Source of the DNA: Eutrigla gurnardus
Lineage: Eukaryota > Chordata > Actinopteri > Perciformes > Triglidae
Assembly: GCA_963514095.1 (NCBI GenBank)
Contig: OY741285.1
Span: 9,487,116 to 9,551,115 of the forward strand
Length of the DNA stretch: 64,000 nucleotides
Direction of reading: 5' to 3'
Part shown: positions 14,992 through 27,925 of the stretch, one piece after another
How positions within the stretch are numbered: the first letter of the stretch is position 1
How the letters are laid out: each line of letters begins with the position of its first letter
Translations under genes and position numbers: made by a program
Notes under the pieces: generated by a model
What the model was told of the DNA's origin: nothing
What the model saw: the letters and a program-made list of their open reading frames with translations, nothing else
The model's database searches: none

Positions 14992-16366
14992 ATATTCTAT
15001 CGAAGAGAAATTTCCCTTTTATTTTGAAGCAATGTTTATGTATTAATGTATGAATTTAAAATACATTTTCATTCAAAGATTTCCTCAAGACATAAAATAA
15101 CCTCTTTAGAAAAAAGTATTAAATTACATCTAATCCACCTTAATCTAGAATCGATGAATATGCTCATGTTTTTTCATTTCAAAAGTTTAACTGTTCACTG
15201 ATGACATGTCAGTTTGTGTGTTTTACATCAGTTATAGTACAGTTAATATTGGACGGGGTCACTTGTAAGTACACAATGTGATGTCATTTGTATACATACA
15301 GTACATACATATATACAGTTTGCTGAAGGTTACAGCTGAAGGACGTTTCGACCCATGACCCCCTGCCCCCCTTTTCAGTCAATAATATCCCACATTAACC
15401 GTATACACACAACATATTGAGCGGGCACTATATCTTCAGCCAGCAGGTTTTGATTTTTCTAATAGTGTCATGTACGTCACAGCCTGAACTCTATTTTAGG
15501 CCGGCACCACCAACATGAAATGCACACAATAACACTGAAATTTGATCTGAACAGGGAAGTCCAGCGGTTCTGAACCCATTTGCTCTGTTTATCAATACTC
15601 GTCATTGATTTCCCTGTCAGTTCCTCTCAGCTATAGCATGGCATTGATCGGTTTCCTGTGTTGGCAAATGTTGGGCGGCAACATGTGAGCTGCAGGCCAG
15701 TCCTCCGCCCTGTGCCATAGTGGAGGGTTCAACGCCGACGCCGAAGTACACTGGTTTTGCCTAAATATGAAGCGTGAAAGAGGCGAGTGAATGTTTTTGA
15801 AAACAGTCAAAAAGTGTTGTGAAGGATGGATATTTGCGTCCTGGCTGTCTAGTGTTCCAGACCATAAAGGATCCGACATTCTGGTTTAAAATCAGGTACG
15901 TTGTGTTTATGTACATTCTGTGAAACTTGGCTTGGTTGAAGAAATAACTAGAAAGATTTGTTGAACTGCGTCCTTCCCTGTGCTCTAACACTCTGAGTCG
16001 AGTATTGAGACTATCCAGTATTTGAGGGCAGAGTATTTTGGGAGGGGCACAGCTACATAGGCATTATGGGAAATCAGAGCAGAGAGGAATTTGATCTCAG
16101 GGATTTCAGAATGTTAAACTGTACGGAGTAATTAATTTGTTTTTTTTGCATGTGTGGAGATTTTCCAATGCAGATTTAGAATAGAAGATGGATGGAAAAT
16201 CTTATGTGAAGTTGAAGGAAACCAGTCTAATTGTAGTAGTACTGTAGTTGTAGTAATATGGTTAGTAGGTCAAGTAGGTCAAATGTCTTTCAAGGAGAAA
16301 AATAATATAAAACCAAATATCTGTTTGACCTGAATATGAATAAAAACGTGTTTCCAATCACCTGTA
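14992..16366. other. Intergenic, taco1 to kcnh6; no PAS exons seen
   Basis: This stretch of about 1.4 kb should hold the 5' part of kcnh6. I read it in both directions for the conserved PAS/cap exons of ERG channels and found no matching coding pieces or supporting splice pairs. It is otherwise AT-rich, single-copy-looking DNA. Confidence 0.5.
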
Positions 16367-16381
16367 GGCCAGCAGAGCTTC

Positions 16382-19300
16382 ATGTCTGATTCAGACCATA
16401 TGAAGAGTGGGGGACCAGCCAGCAGGGGCCCCGAATGCCGCTCGCCTCCAACTCCAAGGATGGACCGCTCTCAGAACGTCACAGAGAAGGTCACGCAGGT
16501 ACGGGGGGGAAGAAGGGCCTATATTTAAATGCCCCACGATGCATTCGCTGCTTGCCAGGCTATGTCTGTCAATAAAGTGCTCACATTATTCATGTATCAA
16601 GGCTCCCAAGGCTGAACCCACTAGTGGGAAAATTCAATTCAGACCTACTGTAGCTACTGCCGGAGCCCCGGGGCTCAGCATTCTGCATCACTGCCTCTGT
16701 GTGATGGGTATCATTCAACTGTGTGCAAAAACCCTGTGACATGGAGTAGATGCCCGTCTGTCCATCTATCCATCTATATAAAGTATATAGGTTTAACTAT
16801 CCACCTGGACAGGTCAGATAGGTCAGGCTGCAATACTTTTTAAGAGAGCTAAAGCTAAAGGGAACATGAGGACTGTGGCAGCACGTGAACTCTGATGCGA
16901 CTGTGACGCCCAACTCATCATCGCAGCTCACCAGCACTCTGTCTGCTCTTGCACGGTAGATTACAGCACGCTACTCCCTTTATCTGGGAACCGTTGTACT
17001 CACTGGATGTAATAATCTACATTCAAGTCTCGCCTCCATTTGAGAGTCAACCAATGACAGGATGGTCAAGGATTTGTTGGACCTACGAGGTCGCAAAAAC
17101 AAGGTTTGTCGATTGTTATTAACTCTTAGAAAATCTACCTTTTAGTATTTATTTGCATTCTGAGAGAACAGAAAAAAGGTTTCCCAGAAATTAAACTAAG
17201 CCATGTTCAGATTTCATTATGGAATAGTCAATTTTAGTGAATCCATGCGTTGTGATACCGATGCATTCTTCATGTTTAGGTTCTTTCTTTGGAGTCCGAT
17301 GTGCTGCCTGAATACAAACTCCAGGTGCCAGAGACGACATGGTGGATCTTGCTTCACTACAGCCCCTTCAAGGCTTTTTGGGACTGGATTATTCTCCTTC
17401 TGGTCCTCTACACGGCGGTTTTCACTCCTTACTCGGCGGCCTTCCTCCTGGACGAACACGGGGATTTACGCCACATGACTTGTGGCTACACGTGCAACCC
17501 TCTGAATGTGGCAGACCTGCTGGTGGACGTGCTGTTTATCGTGGACATAGTCATCAACCTTCGCACGACGTACGTGGACCAGAACGACGAGGTGGTCACA
17601 CGGCCCAGCCGAATAGCCAAGCACTATATCAAAGGCTGGTTCCCTATCGATCTGTTCGCGGCGATCCCATTTGACCTTCTCATTTTCAGATCTGGCTCGG
17701 AAGAGGTAAGAACGCTGTCTCATTGTTTGTGTTGATTCTAAAATAATTTTGGAGGTAGATTAGAATAATATAAGATGGAATAATAGATAGAATGGAAAGT
17801 GTCCAAACTTCTTCTATGACTTCTCTGAAGCTACTGTAAGTTGAACAGCTTTTCCTGACTAACATCCTCTTCCATGTCATGAATGGAAGATGGTGACCTT
17901 AACAAGCCTGCTGAAAACAGCTCGGTTGCTGCGTTTGGTCCGCGTGGCAAGAAAGCTGGACCGGTATTCTGAATACGGGGCGGCCGTCCTGTTCCTGCTC
18001 ATGTGCACCTTCGTGCTCATCGCCCACTGGCTCGCCTGCATCTGGTACGCCATCGGCTTCGTGGAGAGGCCGTACACGGAGACCGGCTGGCTGGACAACC
18101 TGGCCGAACAGCTGGGCAAGTCGTACAACGACAGCGACTCCACCTCGGGCCCGTCAGTCAAAGACAAGTACGTCACCGCCCTCTACTTCACCTTGAGCAG
18201 CCTGACGAGCGTGGGCTTCGGCAACGTCTCTCCAAACACCAACTCAGAGAAGATTTTCTCCATCTGCGTCATGGTCATTGGCTGTGAGTGGAATAACACT
18301 GTTGGGGATTGTGTGAAGGTTATTGGGGTTAAACTTAAATGTTGATGAAATAACAATTTCCGTTCAATTAATCTACAAGAAAAGGCTGAAATAAAATACA
18401 AATCTGAGGTGAGAAAAAAGGACCATCCTGTTCACTCTCCAGTAAGACTGCCTCCCTTCAGAAGGAATAAAACAAAACAGACTCCTCCCCCTTTTATGAC
18501 CCTCCCTCTCTCCCTAATAACTTTTGGACAGTCCCTTAACATACAGCATCTATTTTCACATTTTTTTAGCATTTGTAGCAAATGTTACAATGAAAATGTC
18601 ATAATCACCTCGTCCCTCTGTGTCCTCAGCTCTCATGTATGCCAGCATATTTGGGAATGTGTCGGCCATCATCCAGCGGCTGTACTCCGGCACGACCCGC
18701 TACCACACCCAGATGCTGCGGGTCAAAGAGTTCATTCGCTTCCATCAAATCCCGGGTTGCCTCCGCCAAAGGCTAGAGGAGTACTTCCAGCACGCCTGGT
18801 CCTACACCAATGGCATCGACATGAATGCTGTGAGTAATAAGATAAGATCCCTTTAACCTTTCGCCGCTATCAAGTTGATCTAACCGCCGATATGTTGATG
18901 GTCTTGTCTTCACATATTCAGGTGTTGAAGGGATTTCCAGAGTCCTTGCAGGCAGACATCTGCTTGCACTTGAACAGAACTCTGCTGCAGAACTGCAAGG
19001 CTTTCCACGGAGGCAACCAAGCCTGTCTGCGTGCTTTGGGTATGACGTTCAAGACGGTCCACGCTCCTCCAGGAGATACTCTGATCCACTATGGAGACCT
19101 CCTGGACTCTCTGTTCTTCATCTCACGGGGTTCCATCCAGGTCATCAGGGATGATGTGGTGGTCGCCATATTAGGTATCTCACCAAAGACGGTTTGACTG
19201 TGGTGTCTCAAAAATTATCCAAAACCCATAATCTGCTTGAATTATAAAAAAAAATATGTATGCTCTTTGCAGAGAAGAATGACATTTTCGGAGAGGCGAT

Positions 19301-21098
19301 CCACCTGTACGATGAGCCGGGGAAGTCCAATTCGGACGTGCACACCATCACCTACTGCGACCTGCACCGCGTCCTGAGGGACGACCTGCTGGAGGTCCTC
19401 GATATCTACCCCGACTTTGCAGACAACTTCTGGAGGAACCTGGAGATCACTTGTGACCTGAGAGATGTATGTTGGCAGATTGTGAAAACATTTCTTGTCA
19501 ATGAGACCCAAAATATTTTACCCAAGAGGGTTTCCCTCTTTGCAGTTGTCGCCCTGTAAAGGTAAAGAAATTGTATACCATTTTTGTGTTCATCAGGCTG
19601 ATCAAGTGCCACCAATAATAACAACAACCGATGATTCTGGTGACGATTGTGAGTACCGTCACAAGCCAAGACACAAAATCCACTCGCTGGACTGCAGAAT
19701 CCGGCCAGGTAAGATATGTGTAGGACAATGCTTTCACTCATGACTAGTTTGCAGGCATGGCTCTGCTTGGTAATCTGTGCGATCAGCCCTGCAATAAGAA
19801 TTGAACCTAAACTGGAATCATTTTAGTAATTCAGTGCTTTCATGTGAACAGACGGAATCGACCATGAAGACTCGTTCCCCCTTCAGTCCTGTCCTCATCG
19901 TCACTCACCTCCTCGGACCCACTGGGATGACCACTGTAGCTGTGGATCCCCATGTTCCCAGTCTAGCGAAGACCTGGCTAAGCCTCTTGCACAGAGTGCC
20001 AGAGTGGAGCTTTACCCTCCAGAAGATGCCAGACGGGACTACTCCCCCTCTGTTGTGCCACTGCTCCCCCAGAGTGGCTCCTCGGTGGGGAGGGATGCAG
20101 TGGACCACCAAGGTAGATGGATCTTAATTGTATTCTGTCCTGAAAAGACATACAGAGTGCAAAATGGATAAAATCCGTCTTAATATTTCCCTCAGCTTCA
20201 TCTTTGAACGGGCCAGGCGTGTTTCGATACTGGCCAAAAGGACAGTCGCAACAGTTTTCCAGTCGTGCCTGCCGATCTTCCTCTGTCTGCAACTCTAACC
20301 ATCCACCACCATTCACAGAAGAACGTCCCGGCGAGCTGGAGTCCCGACTTAAGGTTCTACATTCACAGCTCAACAGGTGAACTCTCTTCCCTCCCCACTA
20401 TACAAGAAGCAGATCTCGGTCATTAGAGTGGATGTTGATATCAGATCTGGAAAGATGATTCTCAGATGGTGTTGCTCCACTTAATAAGGCTCTGCCATTC
20501 TAATCGTCTCTTTCCCAGACTGGAGACTCGTATGACAGCCGACATCAACGTTATTCTCCAGCTTCTCCAGAGGCAAATCACTCCTGTACCTCCTGCGTAC
20601 AGCACAGTATCACCTAGTACCCTCCCTGCTGACTCGCCTAGCCTGTACGGGACTGGGACACCAGTGTTACACGGCATGTACCCCATACAGATGGACACCC
20701 GGACACCCACACAGGTAGAGAAAACTTCTACTCCTAAACAAGTTTGGTTTTCTAGAATTTAACTTTAGACATAAAAGTTAAAAAAGTATGCGATTCCTTG
20801 ACTCTAGAGCTCAACCCAGACTGACCTTGAACTCTCCAAGAAGTCCCAGGAGTCCAGCGGTATCCACGTGACTGTGGCATCAGACGACACCACGTTCATG
20901 GCCGTTACCCCTGAAACTGAGATGAGCAGAGGGTTGAGTCCGCAGCGGGCCCAGGCATCAGACAAATCCTCCCTCGTGGAGAACCCCAGGGCGTGCAGCA
21001 GCCTCCGCTACCCTTCGCTGCCAGGAAACCTGGACATCACCTCAGGACTGGCCAAGATCCAGAAACACCTTTCAGACCCTGTGCTGCCCGTCAGCTGA
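16382..21098 (+). CDS. kcnh6: ERG-type voltage-gated K+ channel (KCNH6-like), short N-terminus
   Basis: Eleven exons in phase give 874 residues: 16382-16498, 17280-17705, 17890-18283, 18630-18829, 18922-19174, 19273-19466, 19597-19708, 19852-20112, 20196-20376, 20519-20714, 20808-21098. The protein has S1-S6, with an S4 of LLRLVRVARKLDRY (about residues 193-206) and the ERG-specific pore SVGFGNVSPNTNSEK (filter GFGN at about 290-293). A C-linker and cyclic-nucleotide-binding homology domain follow (about 320-525), then a coiled coil with LESRL...LETRM (about 695-720). ERG channels carry the rapid delayed-rectifier current (IKr) at the plasma membrane. The MVTL residues before SLLKTA and the taco1/dcaf7 neighbours favour KCNH6 over KCNH2 or KCNH7. 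No N-terminal PAS domain is found; the first exon instead offers an ATG (MSDSDHMKSGG...) 39 codons before the VLSLESDVLPEY exon. That exon also has a possible acceptor at 16366/16367, so an upstream exon elsewhere is not excluded. Confidence 0.9.
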
Positions 21099-21695
21099 GG
21101 ATCTTCAGTGAAAGATGTTTCAGTGAAGAAGCCGTGTGACAAGATTCAGCTATCATTAAACGTTTGGACAAGTAATGTCACAAAATTAGACCAAGGCTTT
21201 CCATTTCATACGGAGTTGACACAGGATTACATTCAGTGATGATTGCAATGCAGCTATCACATTTTAAACATAGAAAATTCAACACATTCTTGAAAATGAA
21301 TGATGAACAAGTGGTTTTCTGACTTTATGTTTAGCAAATAATTACACATCATGACCCTGTACTAATACACCTACAACAAGTAAGAAATGACTCCTGTTCA
21401 GCCCCACATCGTAACATCGCATCCCAATATCACAACAGAACTTAATATCACAAAATGACTCACAGCATTTGTTATACAATGTCAGTTTTTGAGGATGATT
21501 GACAAAACAAACAAAACAACAAACATGTTTCTCTATATTGTAGAGATTGTGGATGACTTACTTCAGGCAGAGTACACCTTTTCAACAGTCACCTCACTGT
21601 GAAATAATTGTTTTGAATTGCCTAAATATAAAACCTGTGTAGAATGTTTTTTTAACTGTGAGGGACTGTTTGTGTAAAATAAAAATAGTAATATG

Positions 21696-21701
21696 AATAA
21701 A
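21696..21701 (+). terminator. kcnh6: kcnh6 poly(A) signal
   Basis: AATAAA about 600 bp after the kcnh6 stop, with another AATAAA at 21678-21683. Either would end the transcript well short of the convergent dcaf7 3' end. Confidence 0.5.
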
Positions 21702-22349
21702 ATCGGTGCACAAAAAAAAATCTGTAGTGTCAATGGTTAATATGTGTAAACTGTTGCACATTTAATTAATGTAACAGTGACTTTTTATATCACAAATTAT
21801 ATCAGTTGAATAAAATACATATATGTATAGGTTAAAAAACAATTGAATATATGAACACTTAAAACCACATTACCACATTCAATCCACTTTTAAATGTGGC
21901 TGAACTACATTTTTTGCTGCTTCAAAAAAAAAAAAAAAAGGTTGAGGATGTCGTAATGGGTAAACCTATACATACAATGCACCCTAATAGGATATAAAAA
22001 CATGTAACTGACTAGCCTTTTTGTCTGTGAGACAACATGCTAAAAGCGGAAAGGCTACTGAATCTTGGTTCAGGTCCGCACATGACAACAGTATCTTGAG
22101 ACTTTACCCCACTTTTGTTTTGGTGCTCCTCTCAGTTTTCTGATACAGGATGTCTTGATTTTGTATCACGAAGTCAAGCACTGATGTACTCTAGTTCTCC
22201 ACAGTTGAAAAAAGCTTAACATACATAATCTCAAGTCTCAACATGAACCCAATACAAGCATGAACTGAATATTGCTCTGTCCTTCTTAAACAGCTTGTAC
22301 ATTCGACTGAGAATGTTTTTGAGTAGCCTCATTTCTTCATGCCTGCAGC
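21702..22349. other. Tail-to-tail spacer, kcnh6 and dcaf7
   Basis: AT-rich DNA between two converging genes. It presumably holds the dcaf7 3' UTR on the minus strand. A 16-base A run lies near 21925-21940. No gene or mobile element was seen. Confidence 0.5.
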
Positions 22350-25300
22350 TCAGACTCTGAGGATTTCAAGGCAGTTGTTGTAGCAGATAGCGATCCAGTC
22401 TGGCTGGGTGGTTGCCCACTGGACATTATTGATCTCTCCCTCAGCAGTGTAGGCAAGTATAGGGTCCTCAATGGCCCGCGGCATCTGCTGGATGTCCCAG
22501 ATTAGAGCCTGGTGGTCCTCCGCTAGAAAGACAGGAGGAAAGGTTTGAATTCAACCGATTAATTTATTTAAACAGGAAGAAAATATTGTCACTGAACACT
22601 TCATGTCACTGAATCTGGAACAGACCTGGATAGGTTGCAGTCATTCAGAGTTTTATGTTTAATTGACTTTTATATTGCTGTTGCTAACTCCTCACTACTC
22701 TTAACTAGCTGGTAGGGACCACATGTGATCAACAACTGCTTCAGTTTGGTCTCGTTTCCACCTACAGTGTGTTTGGCTAACACAGATGGAATAATCTACA
22801 ATCATGTGTCGGAGACAAAGCTTAATTCCACATATATTGATGTTATGATGTTCTCCTGTCATATCTCCACAAATATATCTTAGGCCCTCAACCAGCAAAC
22901 AAGCTTCTGTGTGAATATTGCAAACTGTGTGTTCATCAAGTATCTACATACCTGCTGTACAGATGTGACAAGAGGAGTGCGGCGCCCATGCGATTCCATT
23001 GACACAGGCCCTGTGGTTGTTGAGTCTGGCCACCGGAGTACAGGGCACACGCACATCTAAGATCACCACCTGGGGATAAGAACAAAGAAATGTATAGACA
23101 TAAACTGGCTTCATGTTGTGCCTCTCTTTGTCCTATTATATTTGCTGTTAAATTGGTAAAAAAAAAAAAAAGGCATCTTCTATTCCAAAACCAAACAAAG
23201 CATTATGCAGAAAACTTGTATTCAGAGGAAGCAGCACTAACCTCCATGCTGTCCATCGCCATGGTGACCAGGTAGTTGGGGTCCTGTTTGTTCCAGCAGA
23301 GCCGGAGCAGTGGGTGGTGCTGGGGGTCTTCATAGATAATGGTGCTGTGTTCAAGGTGACGGAGGTCAAACATGCGGACCGAGCCGTCTGCTCCCACTGA
23401 GGCGAACATATCCCTGCCACCACCTGCTCGGCTGAATGAGATGTCATACACCTGCAATGCAACCAGACAGTGGGTTCAGCAAAGTGTGAGAGCATTTGAG
23501 ATGGAAGATGGGAAAGTGCCATTTCATTTAACACAGAAAACATAATCTTGAAGGTTTGATCCACCATGTTGTAACATGTACCTCTTTATCATGGGCAATG
23601 AGCTGTGTCTTGACATGACCAGACACCAAGTTGACCCTGCCGAGCACTTGTCCAGTCTCCAGCCCCCAGATCGTACAGGTAGTGTCGATACTGGAAGTAC
23701 CTAAAAGGAAAACATACATTCATAAACGCAATGTCATCACCATTTTCAAATAAATGACTTAGTGTCAGAAAAGCTCATATTTTTCAGGTTTTCCTTGATC
23801 CATGAAAGCTGTAACTATTGTTACCCTGAGGTAACCCTGCACTGAGATTTTACCTAACAAGTTGGGGTCCACCTCGTTCCAGTCAAAGGATGTAAGTGGT
23901 GCACAGAAGTCAGAGTTCTTGTTATTGTTGAGCAGGCACTCCAGTCGAGTCTCTGTATCACCCACCTGTCAATAGAAACACATTATGTTAATTTGCGCAG
24001 GTCAGTGAGATCATACAGAACATACTGATTTTTTAAAAATAAAGATAAACTATCTGCAGTTTCAAGAAATGGGATAATGAATGAGGAAAAAGAGAATGGT
24101 AACAAAACTATTTGTTCTGATTCTAGCTGAATTGTATTTGTTTTTTCAATCACGTGCTTCTCTATAGTCACCATAAGCAGTCATAATGGCATTCACCATA
24201 GTTTCAGACATTTTCCAATAAAAATAACCAATGTCATAGACTCAATTTATCTCTGAATGTTTGTCTGTAAAATTCAGGGTAAAGGAAAAACAAAACAACA
24301 TTGTTTTAGTTTCTTGCATGAGAGGCGTTGTGATGATTTGGACTATAAATGCGGATAAGTTCGACTATAGTAGCGACTGTGTTACAAGGTCTCCTGAATG
24401 CTTTTCTCCGACTACAGGAGGCCATGGGTTCATGTCGGACTGGTCCTCTTACCCTCCAAATTCTCAGGTAGTCTCCGCTGGTGGCCAGCAAGTCAGGGTA
24501 AGCTCCTTTGCTGTCCGGAATCCACATAACCTTGGTGGTGGGGTAAGGATGGTCGAAAGTGTTTCGACACACAAACTCTGAGTTCTCCTCCTCCAGACCA
24601 ACTATCTGGACCTGTAAACAAACAACAACAACAACAACTCACCTTGAGTGAGTCAGTATTGAGTTACTGAGCGGGGGGGACAGAACACTCAGTAAGGGGT
24701 GTGACGGCTGGCCTCAAATGGGATAGTCCAGTTAGGGATACATTAAATTATTGCGGTCTCCAATATTCAACCTGAACATTTTCGTGATCATGTGAGATTT
24801 TCCATTTCTTCATAATACCACCATAATTCTGTTTCCGCTGAAGCTGATGGCAACTAAATCGATTAATGAATTAAATTCATTTTAGTTGGTATTTTTAGCT
24901 ATGCTACGTTAAATATTTTGAAAAAAGCTTAAGTTAAGAAGTGCTTCACACAACGAAAAAAAAAAATCCAAAAGTAATTACAATTTGGAATAAAAACTCC
25001 AGTAATACAAGATAAGTAAAACAAAAGGACACATTCAGAAAATAAATGACATTCAAAAGAAAAGAAAAAAAAAAAAGTCAACGTTTTTTTTATAATAATA
25101 ATTGGCTTATCATACCACTAACCTTTTTCACCTGCAACTCACTTCCTTCATTTCAATGCAATGGCAAATGTCTTAACGTTCATGTTGTCGCATTAACCAA
25201 ATGAGGGCAAACTGCTCCCTACAATCATCACAACATCATTTATAAAATGGCACAAACAATTTGCATTAAATGTCAAACATACTTATTTGTATTTCCGGTA

Positions 25301-25692
25301 TCATTTTAATATCGTCATAATATAATTGCAGGTATTTACCAACACCATTAAACGCCAAGTTAGCTAACGTCAGTCCGGTTAATACACAGTGAACCGTTAC
25401 TTTCAGGTGATTCTGACAGGGGCCCCGGGGGTACTTTTCACTGATACAATAAATACCCTTCAGTTATATTTAAGATGTAAGTGACATTTCAAGAATGTCG
25501 CCGCCACTGGTCTCGTCTGCCTATAAAAAGCAGCGTGGGACAAGATGAAGTTACCTTGTTATTGTACTCCTCCACAAAGCTACCAAGCGCCAGGCGGAAC
25601 CGTTTGTCCGGTCGGACACTCCAGTTCATGGCGTAAACCGTCCATGGCGCCTCGTACTTGTAGATTTCTTTGCGTTTACCGTGTAGCGACAT
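22350..25692 (-). CDS. dcaf7: DDB1- and CUL4-associated factor 7 (WD-repeat protein)
   Basis: Seven minus-strand exons (25555-25692, 24453-24611, 23854-23965, 23582-23700, 23242-23451, 22952-23069, 22350-22522) give exactly 342 residues, the length of human DCAF7. The start MSLHGKRKEIYKYEAPWTVY and the end CYNNCLEILRV are those of DCAF7. WD-type blades are visible through phrases such as IDTTCTIWGLETG, FASVGADGSVRMFDLR and EDHQALIWDI. DCAF7 (HAN11/WDR68) is a near-invariant scaffold that binds DYRK1A/1B and HIPK2 and has been linked to CUL4-DDB1 ubiquitin ligases; in zebrafish it is needed for craniofacial development. Another in-frame ATG-like start 7 codons upstream is less likely because vertebrate DCAF7 begins MSLHGK. 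The gene is intact. Confidence 0.98.
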
Positions 25693-26030
25693 CTTCACCG
25701 CGTCCACAGACAACCTCTAAAGCAGAACTGATTATTAGCCGGGAAATAAGAACACGAATGCGTCGCAACAACATGCGCAAAAAACCTACGCTAGCTTACC
25801 CTACGAATGTAGCTAACGTTAGTTAGCTAATTTAAGGTCTCTGCTTACTGTACTTTCTGCAGTAGTAAGTTCGCTAATAGTCGAGACTGTGTTATCGGGA
25901 TGCCTAGTGGCGTTAGCACCGTCCCATTACAAATAAAACAATCTGTTTAAATGCAGCACATTAACCACAAACAGCTGCTGAAAGCTGCCCGTAATATGGC
26001 AGCAATGGCGGCGACAGGAGGACAAAAATA
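25693..26030 (-). promoter_or_regulatory. dcaf7: dcaf7 promoter region
   Basis: The DNA upstream of the dcaf7 ATG includes a GCAATGGCGGCGAC motif near 26003-26016, close to the YY1 consensus typical of TATA-less housekeeping promoters. No TATA box was found. The assignment rests on position and this single motif. Confidence 0.4.
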
Positions 26031-26711
26031 ATGCGACGATGAGCGTCATCGATGCTACTGGTGCTACCTTCATGATACGGCACGAATATCGTATATATCA
26101 CAACAAAGCACAAAACGGCCCAGCAAGTAGTAGTAGTAGTAGTAGCCGTTTTAAAGGAAAAATGAGTTTAAAACTATTTTTATTGAAAGGTTTGAGTGAT
26201 AGTCAACATATTGGTAGTGTTGTAGTTTGTTTGTGATGTTTCTTCCCACAACACGACTGTCAACGAGTTTTAGATTTATATAGAACATCACGGAGGGATA
26301 GTTTACCAGAAGCACATGAAGGCAGCATTACAGCGGCGGACTAGCTGTGCTCCACACTTTAGAAGAGACATTAAACATTTCAGTAAAGAAGAAACTGCCT
26401 TTCTGTGCACGCAGAAATGTTGATGTTCGCATGTTTTGTTTCTTTCCAGTTGCAAATTTAAGGCCGATTTCAGTTTTAAAAAACCCGTGAAAATAAGGCT
26501 GCGCCTGCCTGGAGAATAGACGAAGCAGGAGGCAGAAGCAGGGGGCGCTATACAAAAAAACTGCGCTCCAGTCGGACAGTTTCCAACAATTTACAGGAAG
26601 TCACGGAAATGGTTACATCCTGTTAGATGCGATTTGTGGGTTATCGGTAGTTTTGAAACCGCATTAGATGTAGCATTTTTTTTAATGTAGCCTATTATTA
26701 AGCACGTAGTA

Positions 26712-26798
<87 letters not shown>

Positions 26799-27925
26799 CG
26801 CCCTGATTTCTTTGTGTATGTTGAATTATGTCACTGTTTTTACTCTAATCAGCATCATCATTCTTTTTTTTTTCCATTTCTCCCCTTCTCCCATCCCATG
26901 GCCTGAACATATTGGGACCCTCCCCACATATAACTGTGATTTTTTTCATCCTTACCCTGCCCATGAAGGCACCACTAGTTCCTCTCAGCTGCCCATTGGT
27001 CTTGACTTGGCTTCTTTTCAAACCTCCACTCTTGACTGCGATTTGTCATTTAACACAGTGGCATCGATTAACCTCAGCAATACTGGCAGGATCATTCATA
27101 CACCGACACACTCCGACACACCTAATTTGCCTGTTATATAGGATCATTAAGTTGCCATGCACTTTGTTTATTTCCACCTGCTTACAGCTAAAACAACATG
27201 GTTATATAGAGAGTTTCCACAACACATTGCTTGCAAATTCTGATGGTATTTGCATCATATTTGATGAGCAGGTGCCAATGGATATTTTGGGTCATACACT
27301 CTTAAACACCTTCATACAACATTACAATATTTACTCAGCTGAATGTCATCGTATGGTAAGCCTACAATATTAATGTATGCTCTCTGGTGGCACCATTCTG
27401 CTATATGATATAGGATTATCACAAAATCCTATATCCTTGTTTTTTAGCCATGCTATTGGAGTCAAATTGAGGTTGATCTATGCTTTGTGGGTCTGCTATT
27501 TTACATAAATAAACTGCCACTGACACCGGGTCATTTATTTGATTGACGTCTATGCATAAACGCTTACAGCAGCTCTCACAGGTGTATGACACTTTCATCA
27601 AGGCGACAAGACGCAGCAACACAGCAGTCAAACATCCTCGCAAAAGCCTCATTAAAAGGTAGAGTTTGTGTCTGTTTTTTTAATATCCATTTCAAACCGA
27701 CAAACTGAAGAAAATCTCGTTTTCTACGTTGTGTTGAACACTTTTCCAGAATCTCGACAATAGTTCACACATGAATGTTTGTCTGTTCTTTCCACTTTTG
27801 TGTTATAGCCTGAAAAGTTGTAGTGTGCAGCGTGTTGAGCGTGCTTATGAACTTAAATTGTATGCACTTAAGTATTGTCTTATATGTGTGTCTCTCAGGT
27901 CTTTTATCTACTACTCAGCTCAACA
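26031..27925. other. Intergenic, dcaf7 5' side to orphan GPCR
   Basis: Contains the (ATT)n array at 26714-26798. The stretch just before 27926 carries a plausible splice acceptor (TCTCTCAG at 27891-27898), so the GPCR probably has a 5' untranslated exon in this region. Open frames at 26812-27373 have no recognisable domain, and I see no other gene. Confidence 0.45.
26714..26798. repeat. (ATT)n microsatellite, about 85 bp
   Basis: An uninterrupted TTA/ATT trinucleotide array in the spacer between dcaf7 and the first GPCR gene. Confidence 0.97.

Noticed and set aside
26812..27373. Overlapping plus-strand frames upstream of the orphan GPCR
   Set aside because: Two competing frames with hydrophobic or Thr/Pro-rich text, no domain and no codon bias; more likely 5' flank of the GPCR.
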